Of a stretch of DNA of 64,000 nucleotides, positions 33,325 through 41,907 are shown piece by piece. The stretch is taken from contig NZ_JABUOU010000001.1 in the NCBI RefSeq assembly GCF_013344475.1, positions 992,001 to 1,056,000 on the forward strand. The letters are read 5' to 3'. Below the pieces are notes generated by a model. That model saw only the letters and a list, made by a program, of their open reading frames with translations. It ran no database searches and was not told where the DNA came from. A program made the translations under genes and the position numbers. This stretch comes from Martelella limonii (lineage in GTDB: Bacteria > Pseudomonadota > Alphaproteobacteria > Rhizobiales > Rhizobiaceae). Within the stretch, counting starts at the first letter, position 1. Every line of letters starts with the position of its first letter.

Positions 33325-34109
33325 CAGTGGGCATCCTTGGGATCCGTGTACCACGGCGGCTGCACGGGATAGTGAGGGCCGTCGTAGATTTCCAGGAAGA
33401 CCGTCGTCTCGTCGGCAATGGTCGGGCCGTGGACGCTTCCCACCGGATTGCAATAGAACGATCCGGCGACCAGCGTCGTGCCGGTCGGAATATAGCGATA
33501 CCTGCCTGAAAGGCAGAACATGAACTGGTTGGATGCATGGGCGTGCGCATTGGGAATGCCAACGCCCTTTTCAAACCGGATCAGCGCGATCGAGGCGCCG
33601 GTCTCCTCGTTGCGCCACAGCATCTTCTGCGACAGCCCATCGAGAGATTTGGGCTCCCATGGCAGGTCGGCGGTCTGCGTCAGAATTTCCCTGAACGCAG
33701 CAGCATATCCTTCCGGTGCGCTGCCATCCGCCTGCGGCCTCGCATTCGACGGGTCATCAACGTAGCTCCAGCGCTGGGCCTTGAACTCGATCAAACGCGA
33801 AAGATAGAGTGTGTCGGAAACATTCTTGAGCTTGTGGATCGGGCGCTTCTGGTCGATGAAGACGGTGTGCCCGAGCGGTTCATCGGTCGCGATCTCTTCT
33901 CCGAAAATCGTCTCGATCCGGTTCGCACCCCCGCCCAGCGAAATCACGCAATAGGGGTGATAGTGGATATGGAAGCCCAGCTCTTCGCCGGGCTCGAGCC
34001 GAACCTCCCAAACGCGGGTCAAGTCGTTCTCTTCAACAATTCGATGACCGATCTGCCCCAGTGTGATGCCGCGTTCTGCGGCGCGTGCAAAGCCGAAATC
34101 TTCGCTCAT
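33324..34109 (-). CDS. two-domain cupin protein, candidate ring-cleavage dioxygenase
   Basis: The 261-residue protein has two cupin halves. The first has GFHIHYHPYCVISLGGGANR and a downstream Glu/His pattern; the second has GVGIPNAHAHASNQFMFCLS, YRYIPTGTTLVAG and CNPVGSVHGP. His-x-His pairs in both halves suggest metal binding. It resembles 2,4'-dihydroxyacetophenone-dioxygenase-like and related bicupins, but the reaction is not certain. AAGGAG lies 10 nt before the ATG. It is the central gene between an FAH-family and an ACMSD-like gene. If it acts as an extradiol dioxygenase, the flanking enzymes would process its product. Confidence 0.75.
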   Translation of the reverse strand: MSEDFGFARAAERGITLGQIGHRIVEENDLTRVWEVRLEPGEELGFHIHYHPYCVISLGGGANRIETIFGEEIATDEPLGHTVFIDQKRPIHKLKNVSDTLYLSRLIEFKAQRWSYVDDPSNARPQADGSAPEGYAAAFREILTQTADLPWEPKSLDGLSQKMLWRNEETGASIALIRFEKGVGIPNAHAHASNQFMFCLSGRYRYIPTGTTLVAGSFYCNPVGSVHGPTIADETTVFLEIYDGPHYPVQPPWYTDPKDAH

Positions 34110-34135
34110 GATGATGGATCTCCTTGAAGAGCGGG

Positions 34136-35026
34136 TCAGGCGATGAAAGTCGAATGCAGGTCTGTCGCACCGAGGCGATTGCGAAGCTCGCCCAATTGCG
34201 GACTGCGGCAGATGACTTCATCCCCTTCCTTCAGAAATAGTTGTGGCGTGCGGGCATTGCCAACGCCTGCAGGCGTTCCCGTCAAGAGAATATCGCCCGC
34301 GCGGAGCGTCATGCCAAAGGACAGTTCGGCAATCAGCTGGGGAACGGAGAACGCCATCAGTTTCGTGGAAGCGCTCTGGACCGTTTCCCCGTTGACGATG
34401 CATTCGAGGTCGACCGCGCCCGGATCAACATCGAACGCAAGCGTTACGTAAGGGCCGAACGGCATTGTGCCGTCAATGCTCTTGCCCTTGAGCCACTGGC
34501 CGCCATGGGCGCGTTGCTGGTCCCTTTGCGATATGTCGTTGGCAAGACAATATCCGAACACGTGATCGAGGGCACTGTCTTCTGAAATGCTCCGGCCATC
34601 CTTGCCGATGATCAGCGCGAGTTCGACCTCATAGTCCCATTTGGCGGAGATTTCGGGATCATAGGCAATTTCCCCAAAGGGGTCGATCATCGTATCGGGC
34701 CCCTTGGTGAAGAAGGTCGGGTGCTCGGGACGGTCGACATCCTGGCCGTCGCGCCGCCCCCTGCCCTCTTCGAAATGGTCCCAGTAGTTCCAACCCGCGC
34801 AGAGAATATCGCGGCGGCTACCCGTTCTCGGCGCAACCAGCAAGGCTGGGTCAAAGGCAATGGGTTCAAGGTCGCCACGGTTCGATAGCTCGATCAATGC
34901 CGGGCTGCCCGCGACGATCGCATCCTGCATCGTGGTCATGTCGCCCGGAAGCAGGCGGAAGCGATCGTCGTCCTTGAAGGCAAGGCGCGGCGCGCCATTC
35001 AGATTGATGGATGCCAGGTGCAGCAT
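34136..35026 (-). CDS. fumarylacetoacetate-hydrolase-family enzyme
   Basis: The 296-residue protein has the FAH-family catalytic core in its C-terminal 200 residues: ILCAGWNYWDHFEE (substrate lid entry), the Glu-x-Glu metal pair in WDYEVELALIIGKDGRSIS, the third acidic ligand in YCLANDISQRDQQ, Lys in WLKGKSIDGTMPFGP, and LLTGTPAGVG. All metal ligands are present. Family members hydrolyse acylpyruvates, decarboxylate oxalocrotonate or hydrate 2-oxopentadienoates. It lies 26 nt upstream of the cupin gene and 4 nt after the RidA-like gene in the same direction. A second FAH-family gene at the right edge of the window (63667-64000) is not part of this cluster. Confidence 0.87.
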   Translation of the reverse strand: MLHLASINLNGAPRLAFKDDDRFRLLPGDMTTMQDAIVAGSPALIELSNRGDLEPIAFDPALLVAPRTGSRRDILCAGWNYWDHFEEGRGRRDGQDVDRPEHPTFFTKGPDTMIDPFGEIAYDPEISAKWDYEVELALIIGKDGRSISEDSALDHVFGYCLANDISQRDQQRAHGGQWLKGKSIDGTMPFGPYVTLAFDVDPGAVDLECIVNGETVQSASTKLMAFSVPQLIAELSFGMTLRAGDILLTGTPAGVGNARTPQLFLKEGDEVICRSPQLGELRNRLGATDLHSTFIA

Positions 35027-35030
35027 CTGC

Positions 35031-35432
35031 TCATGCCTCCGGAATGACGGCGATGGCGGAGATCTCGATCAGATATTCCGGGAATACCATCTTGCTGACC
35101 TCGACCATTGTCGATGCCGGGAGGGGTGACTTGAAATATTCACGCCGCACTGCATGGATCTTTTCGAAATCCTCGATGTTGCGCACATAAACGTCGACGC
35201 GGCAAACGTCATCCAGCGTGCCGCCAGCCCTCTCGACGGCGGACTTCACATTCTCGCAGACCTGACGGGTCTGCTCGGTGATATCGCCAATGCCCGCAAT
35301 CGTTCCGTCCGCGCGCCGCGCCGTCATGCCCGAGACAAACACGAGCTTGCCCCTGGCTTCGATCGTCGTTGCCTGAGAAAAATGGCCATTCGGCGTGCGG
35401 AGGTTTGGGGAGGTGATTTCCTGCTTCGGCAT
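35031..35432 (-). CDS. RidA/YjgF/UK114-family protein lacking the canonical catalytic Arg and Glu
   Basis: The 133-residue protein is a full-length member: GHFSQATTIEARGKLVFVSG, DITEQTRQVCENVKSAVERA, DVCRVDVYVRNIEDFEKIH and a C-terminal LIEISAIAVIPEA. In E. coli RidA, Arg105 (in PARS) and Glu120 (in IEIEAIA) serve imine deamination. Here the matching positions read PAST and IEISAIA, so both are Ser, and a classic enamine/imine deaminase role is doubtful. 2-Aminomuconate deaminases also belong to this family. AGGAAAGG precedes the ATG. It is in line with the FAH, cupin and amidohydrolase genes. Confidence 0.88.
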   Translation of the reverse strand: MPKQEITSPNLRTPNGHFSQATTIEARGKLVFVSGMTARRADGTIAGIGDITEQTRQVCENVKSAVERAGGTLDDVCRVDVYVRNIEDFEKIHAVRREYFKSPLPASTMVEVSKMVFPEYLIEISAIAVIPEA

Positions 35433-35456
35433 GAGTGTAGCCTTTCCTGTTTCACA

Positions 35457-35999
35457 TTACCGGGGAGTTGTCTTGATCTCGGTTCCAAGCTCGCGGGCGA
35501 GCTCCTTCAGCGCGTTGAGCACCGACGCATCCAGGGGCACCTCGTCGCCCCATTTCGTGCGACGCTGCCATTCGGGCTCGCCCGGCGTGAACAAGCGGTC
35601 GACGCCGGGGGCCTTGGCTCCGTCTCGTATGGCATTGCAGAATGCCTCGACCCTGGCCCTGGCGGTCGCCGCATCGCCGAAATGTCCGACGTCGATCGCG
35701 ATCAGCACGTGGGAACAGTCATAGGGCACATCGGCGCTGCCATAGAGCGGCATCACGTCGGAACCCATCGCCCCGCCCGAAAGTATTCCGCACAAAAGAT
35801 CGATCGAGAGCGCGAGGCCAAAGCCCTTCGGTCCGGCTGTTGGAAGCAGCATGCCCTCAATCGCCTCCTCGGGATCGGTGGTCGGGGAGCCATCGGACTT
35901 GACGGCCCAGCTTGCCGTCTTTGCCTGACATGGCCGTCGCGTGGTCATGTCAGGCAGGAGCTGATGCGGCTCCTTCTTGCAATCGGGCCCCTGCCCCAA
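35457..35999 (-). pseudogene. C-terminal remnant of an Ldh-family (malate/L-lactate-type) NAD(P) oxidoreductase
   Basis: From about residue 28 on, the frame matches the second half of Ldh2/MDH2-family enzymes: SWAVKSDGSPTTDPEEAIEG, LLPTAGPKGFGLALSIDLLC and GILSGGAMGSDVMPLYG, with the usual C-terminal helix (ALKELARELGTEI). These enzymes are about 330-350 residues; only about 155 family-like residues remain. The N-terminal half with the active-site His and most cofactor contacts is gone. Upstream of about 35920 the frame continues as unrelated sequence, and the only available start is a TTG. A perfect 11-bp inverted repeat (35922-35956) sits exactly where homology stops. This is most likely a broken gene that once headed the RidA-FAH-cupin-amidohydrolase cluster. 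Confidence 0.75.
35922..35956. repeat. perfect 11-bp inverted repeat at the Ldh break point
   Basis: TGCCTGACATG (35922-35932) and CATGTCAGGCA (35946-35956) are exact reverse complements around a 13-nt spacer. The repeat lies at the point where the Ldh homology ends, so it may be a recombination or insertion scar, or a transcription terminator brought next to the truncated gene. Confidence 0.7.
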
Positions 36000-36292
36000 C
36001 CAGGTTCCCCGCAGTCTTGCAAAGGCAGCCTGATGCTGGATCCTCTCCGCCTCGATCCATTCGGCGGCCCATGCTCGGTCGAGCCGAACCGCCTGCTGCC
36101 GAGGGGCCCGGAGGCCGTCGCCGCGATGATCCTTCCTTGATCTCGCGGCAACGCACTGGCGCTGCGGCCGGCGGCGGAATGCTCTCTACCATCGTTCAGG
36201 TTTGAAACCCGACCCACGCAAACGCCGCTCCGGCATGCCGGAGAGCCGTTCGCGCGCTGCGTCGTGCCGGTGTCTGCGGGCAGCGCTCTCGC
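35957..36292. other. 336-bp stretch between the Ldh remnant and the CocE gene, no recognisable gene
   Basis: On the minus strand an open frame in phase with the Ldh remnant encodes LDRAWAAEWIEAERIQHQAA, which looks protein-like but matches no family I recognise and is not Ldh. Frames on the plus strand are Pro/Arg-rich. The segment may be a fragment of another gene joined to the Ldh remnant by a deletion. Confidence 0.45.
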
Positions 36293-38287
36293 CTACATGA
36301 AGTCGCGCGGAATGCGTTGTTCGAACGTCTTGGCAAAGATTTCCCGCTCGCCTTCTAAGGCAGTCACGCTTGCGGCAATGATCCAGTCCGTTTCGGTGCA
36401 GCGCATTGTCGTGGTGGTCCTTGTCGCAACCGACCAGCCATCGCGTTCAATCCGGATGTTCCAGTCGATATCCCCTGTCATCGACAGAGGATCGTTCGGG
36501 TCGATCGACCAGTCCTCGTTGCGGATTTCCTGGGTGCGCAATCCGTTTCCGGGATGCACTTCCAGACCGGTGTCCTCGTAGATGCGGTAATGAGTGCGCC
36601 CGGTGACCAGATCCCGTTCGACCGACCGGCGGGTTTCGTCGGGCAGCCGCATTTCATACTGCGGAAGCGGGTCTGGGTTTTCCGGCGCATCGACGGTGAT
36701 GCGCTCATGGGCACCAAGAAGCGGCATCGCAAGGCGGATGCTCGCGGTATCGATCGTGAGGCCCGGCGCCTGCGGCGATGGCAGGATGATCGGCCAGTAG
36801 CTCGTCGAAAGCGCAAGCTTGATGCGATGACCGGGCGCGAAACGATAGCCCATGGCATCGAGTTGCATGGAAATGCGGATCTTGTCGCCGCGCGGCATGT
36901 TTTCCGGAATCTCGTTGCCATTGCGATGGGCGAGGTTCAGCACGCCGTAGCATGCGCGGGTCTCGGTACCGTCGGGATGGACATCGATGATGCGGACGGC
37001 AAGGTTTTCCCAATCGCCGGCGCAGGCAACATCGACCGTCAATTCCGGCATGCCGAGATAGACGACCTCTTCGTCAAGCGGCGCAGATCGGAAGATCAGC
37101 GAGCCGCCGTCATCGATGCGCTGATCGCCGGCGATTTCCGCGTCGGGCTTCAGCGTGAACCACTCGCCGCCGCTGGTGCCGGTATCGAGCGGGGAACGCA
37201 GATAGATGTCGCCGGTCCCCTCGCTGGCGCCGTTTGCATTCAGCGCGCCATCGGCAGCGACGGTCAGCATTTGGGTCTGCGGCTCTTCCCAGTCCTTCTT
37301 GGCGATCCAGTAGCCCGGATCGTTCTCGCGCCGCAGCGCCGGACGCGGCCCATCGAGAATATAGGCGCGCATTTGCGGCAACGCCTCCGCACCGTTGTCG
37401 GCATCGTCCAGCCAGCGCTTCCACCATGCAATCGCCTCGGCATGAAAATCCATGCGCGGCTTCGGCCATGCGAAATGCGGGTACTTGTGGATCCACGGGC
37501 CGATGATCGCCTTGGCCCGCTCATCGAGCCCTTCGATGGCCTTCAGCGGCGTGTTGCGATAGCCATCCGCCCAGCCGGCAATGACGAGCGCCGGCACGGG
37601 AAATCCGTCGAAATCCTCGCAGATGGAGCCGTGTTTCCAGAAATCGTCACGGCGCTGATGCGCAAGCCATTCCTCCATGAAGAAGGGCTCGCCTTCGAGC
37701 CGCTCCAGCCACATCTCCTTCCACCGGTCGCCGACCAGATCGATATCGGGAGACCGCGACTGATAGGCGAGCATCGTGCCCGCCCAGGAAAGCTGGGCGG
37801 ATAGATGCGTGCCGTTCTTGTAGTGGATGTCGTCATTGTAGCGGTCGACGGTCGAAGCGATCGAGATCACGGCCTTCAGCTGCGGCGGCTTGAGGGCTGC
37901 CACCTGCAGGCAGTTGAAGCCGCCCCAGGAAATACCCATCATGCCGACATTGCCGTTCGACCAGGGCTGGGCTGCAATCCATTCGAGGATTTCGCAGGCA
38001 TCGGAGAGTTCGCGCGGGGTGTATTCGCCGTCGATGACCCCTTCGGATTCGCCCGAGCCGCGGATATCGACCCGGACACCGGCAATGCCGGCGGCGGCGA
38101 ACACCGGATAGGTGGATTCGTCGCGCGGATCCGTCCCGCCACGTTTGCGGTAGGGCAGATATTCGAGCACGGTTGGCACCGGCTTGTCCCCGGCGCCCTC
38201 CGGCATCCAGATTCGCGTTGCGAGGCGCGTGCCGTCCTTCAGCGTGATCCACTGGTCTTCGGACGTCGTGAAGCCTTGTTGCGCCAT
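36293..38287 (-). CDS. CocE/NonD-family (peptidase S15-like) alpha/beta-hydrolase
   Basis: The 664-residue cytoplasmic enzyme has the Xaa-Pro dipeptidyl-peptidase/cocaine-esterase architecture: an alpha/beta-hydrolase core with LATRIWMPEG, VLEYLPYRKRGGTDPRD, VRVDIRGSGESEG and nucleophile Ser120 in GMMGISWGGFN, then VIAGWADGYRN and IIGPWIHKYPHFAWPKP holding the later triad residues. A C-terminal jelly-roll (about 350-560) includes AFA-like TVDVACAGDWENLAVRIIDV and a typical GHRIKLALSTSYWP. It hydrolyses amide or ester bonds, possibly of an imported peptide or acylated compound. It lies upstream of the catabolic genes and downstream of the peptide-type ABC transporter in the same direction, separated by 74 nt. 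Confidence 0.9.
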   Translation of the reverse strand: MAQQGFTTSEDQWITLKDGTRLATRIWMPEGAGDKPVPTVLEYLPYRKRGGTDPRDESTYPVFAAAGIAGVRVDIRGSGESEGVIDGEYTPRELSDACEILEWIAAQPWSNGNVGMMGISWGGFNCLQVAALKPPQLKAVISIASTVDRYNDDIHYKNGTHLSAQLSWAGTMLAYQSRSPDIDLVGDRWKEMWLERLEGEPFFMEEWLAHQRRDDFWKHGSICEDFDGFPVPALVIAGWADGYRNTPLKAIEGLDERAKAIIGPWIHKYPHFAWPKPRMDFHAEAIAWWKRWLDDADNGAEALPQMRAYILDGPRPALRRENDPGYWIAKKDWEEPQTQMLTVAADGALNANGASEGTGDIYLRSPLDTGTSGGEWFTLKPDAEIAGDQRIDDGGSLIFRSAPLDEEVVYLGMPELTVDVACAGDWENLAVRIIDVHPDGTETRACYGVLNLAHRNGNEIPENMPRGDKIRISMQLDAMGYRFAPGHRIKLALSTSYWPIILPSPQAPGLTIDTASIRLAMPLLGAHERITVDAPENPDPLPQYEMRLPDETRRSVERDLVTGRTHYRIYEDTGLEVHPGNGLRTQEIRNEDWSIDPNDPLSMTGDIDWNIRIERDGWSVATRTTTTMRCTETDWIIAASVTALEGEREIFAKTFEQRIPRDFM

Positions 38288-38360
38288 GGTTTTGACCTTC
38301 TCGTATTCGAATTTTTCGGGAGACGGGCGCGGGCCGCCATTGCGGCCCGGCCGGAATTCT

Positions 38361-40013
38361 TCAATTGCCCGCGCTTGAAATCCTGCGGCTTTGCAGCACC
38401 TCTTCCAGCCAGCCGATCTTCATTTCGGGCACGGAATTCAGCAGCAGGTCGGTGTAATCATCGAAAGGCGGTGTCAAAGCTTCCGATTTGGGACCGAAAC
38501 GGACCAGCCTGCCCCGGTGCATCACCGCGACACTGTCGGCAATGGCGCGGACAATGGCGATATCGTGGGTGATGAACACGTAGGAAAGCTGCTTTTCCTT
38601 CTGAAGCTGCAGCAGCAGTTTCAAGATGCCGTCGGCGACCAGCGGATCGAGGGCCGAGGTCGGTTCGTCGCAGATGATCAACTCCGGCTGCGCGGCCAGC
38701 GCGCGGGCAATCGCCACGCGCTGCTTCTGGCCGCCGGAGAGCTCGGCCGGATAGCGGTCATAGAAGCCGCTGCCCATTTCGATCTGCTCGAGCAGATCAT
38801 TGACGCGGTTTCGCCGCGAAGACCCGCGCAAGCCCTCGTAGAATGTCACCGCCCTGCCGATGATGCCACCGACGGTCTGGCGCGGGTTCATCGCGGTATC
38901 GGCCATCTGGTAGATCAGCTGCAGCCTTCGCAATTCCTCACGGCTGCGGCTTTTCAGCGCCGGCGGCATATCCTGCCCGTCAAAGCGGACGCTGCCGGCG
39001 GACGGCGGCAACAGGCCCGTGGCGACCCGCGCGAGCGTCGATTTGCCCGAACCGGATTCGCCGACAATCGCTAGCGTCTGGCCCTTCGGCACATGCAGCG
39101 AAACATCGAACAGAACGGGCGTTGCGCCATAGGCGGCGGAGATGTTCTTCATCTCGAAGAAGCGCTCGGACTGGTCCGCCGCCTCCGTGTGACGGATCGC
39201 GCGGACGTTCACCAGGTCTCGGGTGTATTCGGCATCCGGATTCTCGATGATCTTCTGGACGCTGCCATATTCCACGGTTTCGCCGTTGCGCAGCACCATG
39301 ATGTCATCGGCAACCTGCGCCACGACCGCGAGATCATGGGTAATGTAGAGCGCGGCGGTACCGGTTTTCGCGATCGCTGTCTTGATCGCTGCCAGAACGT
39401 CGATCTGGGTGGTAACGTCGAGCGCCGTGGTCGGCTCGTCGAAGACGATCAGTTCCGGCCGGCTGCAGAGCGCCATGGCCGTCATTGCCCGCTGCAGCTG
39501 ACCGCCCGATACCTGATGGGGATAGCGGTTGCCGAAGGTTTCCGGCTCCGGCAGGCCCAGGATATCAAACAGGTCCACGGCCCGCGCGCGCGCCTCTGTC
39601 CGGCTCATGAGCCCGTGGCGAACGGTCGCCTCGATCACCTGATCGCCAAGCTTGTGGGCGGGATTGAACGAGGCCGCCGCCGATTGCGAGACGTAGCAGA
39701 CCCGCGCGCCGCGAAGCGCCCGCGTCCCGGACTTTCCGAGTTTCAGAATGTCGATGCCATCGAGCAGAACCTCGCCGCCGGTAATGGTGACGCCGCCGCG
39801 CCCATAGGCGAGAGGAGAAAGCCCGATCGTCGACTTGCCCGCGCCCGATTCACCGATCAGGCCGAGAACCTTGCCGCGTTCCAGCGTGAAGCTCACGCCC
39901 CTGACGATCTCGATCTTATGCGGACGCTCGCCCGGCGGATAGGCCATGGCGCCGATCTGGAGGTTGCGGACCTCAAGCAGAGGTGATCCATCGTGCGTTT
40001 GAAGCTCAGCCAC
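38361..40013 (-). CDS. double ABC ATPase for a peptide/nickel-type importer (DppD-DppF fusion)
   Basis: The 550-residue protein contains two complete ATPase domains. The first has [52 protein letters not shown] and [15 protein letters not shown]; the second has [52 protein letters not shown] and [15 protein letters not shown]. Both carry the oligopeptide-binding ATPase features (PEYTRD-like DAEYTRDLV). Translation starts at GTG 40013, 8 nt inside the upstream permease gene. The fused form supplies both ATPase subunits of the transporter whose permeases and binding protein are encoded just upstream (40006-43488). Confidence 0.92.
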   Translation of the reverse strand: MAELQTHDGSPLLEVRNLQIGAMAYPPGERPHKIEIVRGVSFTLERGKVLGLIGESGAGKSTIGLSPLAYGRGGVTITGGEVLLDGIDILKLGKSGTRALRGARVCYVSQSAAASFNPAHKLGDQVIEATVRHGLMSRTEARARAVDLFDILGLPEPETFGNRYPHQVSGGQLQRAMTAMALCSRPELIVFDEPTTALDVTTQIDVLAAIKTAIAKTGTAALYITHDLAVVAQVADDIMVLRNGETVEYGSVQKIIENPDAEYTRDLVNVRAIRHTEAADQSERFFEMKNISAAYGATPVLFDVSLHVPKGQTLAIVGESGSGKSTLARVATGLLPPSAGSVRFDGQDMPPALKSRSREELRRLQLIYQMADTAMNPRQTVGGIIGRAVTFYEGLRGSSRRNRVNDLLEQIEMGSGFYDRYPAELSGGQKQRVAIARALAAQPELIICDEPTSALDPLVADGILKLLLQLQKEKQLSYVFITHDIAIVRAIADSVAVMHRGRLVRFGPKSEALTPPFDDYTDLLLNSVPEMKIGWLEEVLQSRRISSAGN

Positions 40014-40830
40014 CGCGGCCCCCTTTCAGGCTGGACGTGCGTTTCAGCAGCCAGTCGACAACGAGATTGATCGAAATGGTGAGGGCGGCAATGGCCGCGC
40101 CCGGCACCAGCGCTGCGGACACGCCGAAGATGATGCCGTCCTTGTTGTCCTTGACCATGCCGCCCCAGTCGGCGGTCGGCGGCTGAATGCCGAGGCCGAG
40201 GAAGGAGAGCGTCGAAATGAACAGCACCGCAAAGGCGAGGCGCAGGCCGAATTCGGCCAGAAGCGGGGTCATCGCATTGGGAAGGATCTCGCGGAACACG
40301 ATCCACAGCGTCTTCTCGCCGCGCAGCCGTGCCGCTTCGACGAAGTCCATCACCGCGATATCGCCTGCCAGCGCCCGTCCGAGACGGAAGACGCGTGTGG
40401 AATCGAGCACCGCCATGACCACGATCAGCACGAACAGGTTCTGCGGCAGCGCCGCCAGCACGATCAGTGCGAAGATCAGCGTCGGGATCGACATCATCAG
40501 GTCGTTGAGACGCGACAGGCCCATATCGACCACACCGCGCATGACAGCGCCCACGAAGCTGAGAACGACCCCAAGGGAAAAGGCCAGAACCGTAGCGCAG
40601 AACGACACGAATAGCGTCATGCGCGCCCCGTAGATCAAGCGCGAGAGCAGGTCCCGGCCAAGATTGTCGGTCCCGAGCGGAAACGCGCTGCTCCCCGGCT
40701 CCCAGGGTGTTCCTACAATCTGGTTTTCGCCGAAGGGTGCAAGAAAGGGTGCGAAGGCGGCAGCGATGACGGCAATGGCGATGCCCGCCATGCCGATCCA
40801 TGCCGTCAGCGGAATGGATCGCATATTCAT
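40006..40830 (-). CDS. peptide-type ABC permease (DppC/OppC-like)
   Basis: The protein of about 274 residues starts MNMRSIPLTAWIGMAGIAIA, with a membrane helix near the N-terminus. Then come the DppC landmarks NQIVGTPWEPGSSAFPLGTD with NLGRDLLSRLIYGARMTL, the coupling loop VMDFVEAARLRGEKTLWIVF with REILPNAMTPLLAEFGLR, and LGLGIQPPTADWGGMVKDNK near the C-terminus. ATG 40830 was chosen for its normal family start; the frame continues upstream only as a shadow of the partner gene. It overlaps its partner by 4 nt (ATGA) and the ATPase gene by 8 nt. Confidence 0.92.
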   Translation of the reverse strand: MNMRSIPLTAWIGMAGIAIAVIAAAFAPFLAPFGENQIVGTPWEPGSSAFPLGTDNLGRDLLSRLIYGARMTLFVSFCATVLAFSLGVVLSFVGAVMRGVVDMGLSRLNDLMMSIPTLIFALIVLAALPQNLFVLIVVMAVLDSTRVFRLGRALAGDIAVMDFVEAARLRGEKTLWIVFREILPNAMTPLLAEFGLRLAFAVLFISTLSFLGLGIQPPTADWGGMVKDNKDGIIFGVSAALVPGAAIAALTISINLVVDWLLKRTSSLKGGRGG

Positions 40831-41858
40831 CGTGGGTGCCTCAGGCGTGGATTGACAAGGATGGAGAGAATGTCGGCGACCATGTTGAGGAGGATGTAGA
40901 TGGCCGAGAAGATCAGCCCGCAGCCCTGCACCACAGGCAGGTCGCGCACCGTCACCGCATCCACCATATACTGGCCCATGCCTGGATAGACGAAAACGAC
41001 TTCGACAACCACGACCCCGACGATCAGATAGGCCAGGTTGAGCGCGACGACATTGATGATCGGCGCGAGCGCATTGGGCGCGGCATGTTTGACGATCGCC
41101 CGCAGGGCGCCGATGCCCTTCAGTTCCGCAGTCTCCATATAGGCTGACGACATGACATTGATGATCGCGGCACGCGTCATGCGCATCATGTGTGCCAGAA
41201 CGACCAGAACGAGTGTCGCGACCGGCAGGATGATCGTCTGCAGCTTCTCCCACAGGCTCATGCTGTCATAGACCGTGGCCGGGAACGCCGCGACCGGATG
41301 CTGGACCACGAACACCATGATCAGCAGGTAGGCGACAAAGAATTCCGGCAGCGAAACGGCGGCAAGCGACACAAGATTGATCAGTCGGTCCATGAGCCGG
41401 TCGCGATAGAGGACAGCGATCAGGCCTAGGCCGACGGCAAGCGGCACCGCGATCACGGCGGCAGCGCCTGCCAGCAGCATCGAATTGCCCAGGCGGTCGG
41501 CGATCTGGCCGCTGACCGACTGGCCGCTCGCCCATGAATTCCCGAAATCGCCATGCAAAATGTTGACGAGCCACTCGAAGTAGCGGGTCACCAGGGGCCG
41601 GTCGAGCCCGAATTCGGCGCTGAGGTTGGCGATTGCCTGCGGCGTTGCCGCCTGACCGAGATAGGTGGTGGCAAAATCGCCCGGCAGCACTTCGATCCCG
41701 GCGAAGATCAGGATCGAGCTGGCAAGAAGCAGGCCGATGCCGAGCACGATCCGTTCGGCAATGCGGCTTGCCATGGGAAAGCGCGCGCGCAGGACGACGA
41801 CAGGGCCCGGCGGCGGCGCGGCGACTGGGGTGGAAGGGTTTGGTTGCGTGTCTGTCAT
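40827..41858 (-). CDS. peptide-type ABC permease (DppB/OppB-like)
   Basis: The 343-residue protein begins with a proline-rich cytoplasmic stretch (TQPNPSTPVAAPPPGP), then a helix and DppB-type features: TYLGQAATPQAIANLSAEFG, DRPLVTRYFEWLVNILHGDF and GNSWASGQSVSGQIADRLGN. The coupling loop is SSAYMETAELKGIGALRAIV with KHAAPNALAPIINVVALNL, and the C-terminus contains VFVYPGMGQYMVDAVTVRDL. Start ATG 41858 was taken because it removes an unrelated extension. The gene follows the binding-protein gene after a strong hairpin (41869-41893). It forms the channel with the DppC-like subunit. Confidence 0.92.
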   Translation of the reverse strand: MTDTQPNPSTPVAAPPPGPVVVLRARFPMASRIAERIVLGIGLLLASSILIFAGIEVLPGDFATTYLGQAATPQAIANLSAEFGLDRPLVTRYFEWLVNILHGDFGNSWASGQSVSGQIADRLGNSMLLAGAAAVIAVPLAVGLGLIAVLYRDRLMDRLINLVSLAAVSLPEFFVAYLLIMVFVVQHPVAAFPATVYDSMSLWEKLQTIILPVATLVLVVLAHMMRMTRAAIINVMSSAYMETAELKGIGALRAIVKHAAPNALAPIINVVALNLAYLIVGVVVVEVVFVYPGMGQYMVDAVTVRDLPVVQGCGLIFSAIYILLNMVADILSILVNPRLRHPR

Positions 41859-41868
41859 GGGGTCATGA

Positions 41869-41893
41869 AAGCCGCGGGTCTGGCCCGCGGCTT
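41869..41893 (-). terminator. intercistronic attenuator-type hairpin between binding-protein and permease genes
   Basis: AAGCCGCGGG and CCCGCGGCTT are perfect 10-bp arms with a 5-nt loop, followed on the transcribed strand by TTTC. It lies in the 49-nt gap after the binding-protein stop. Such hairpins commonly lower downstream expression or protect the upstream mRNA so that binding protein is made in excess. Confidence 0.65.
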
Positions 41894-41907
41894 CCTCTGT
41901 TGCCGGA

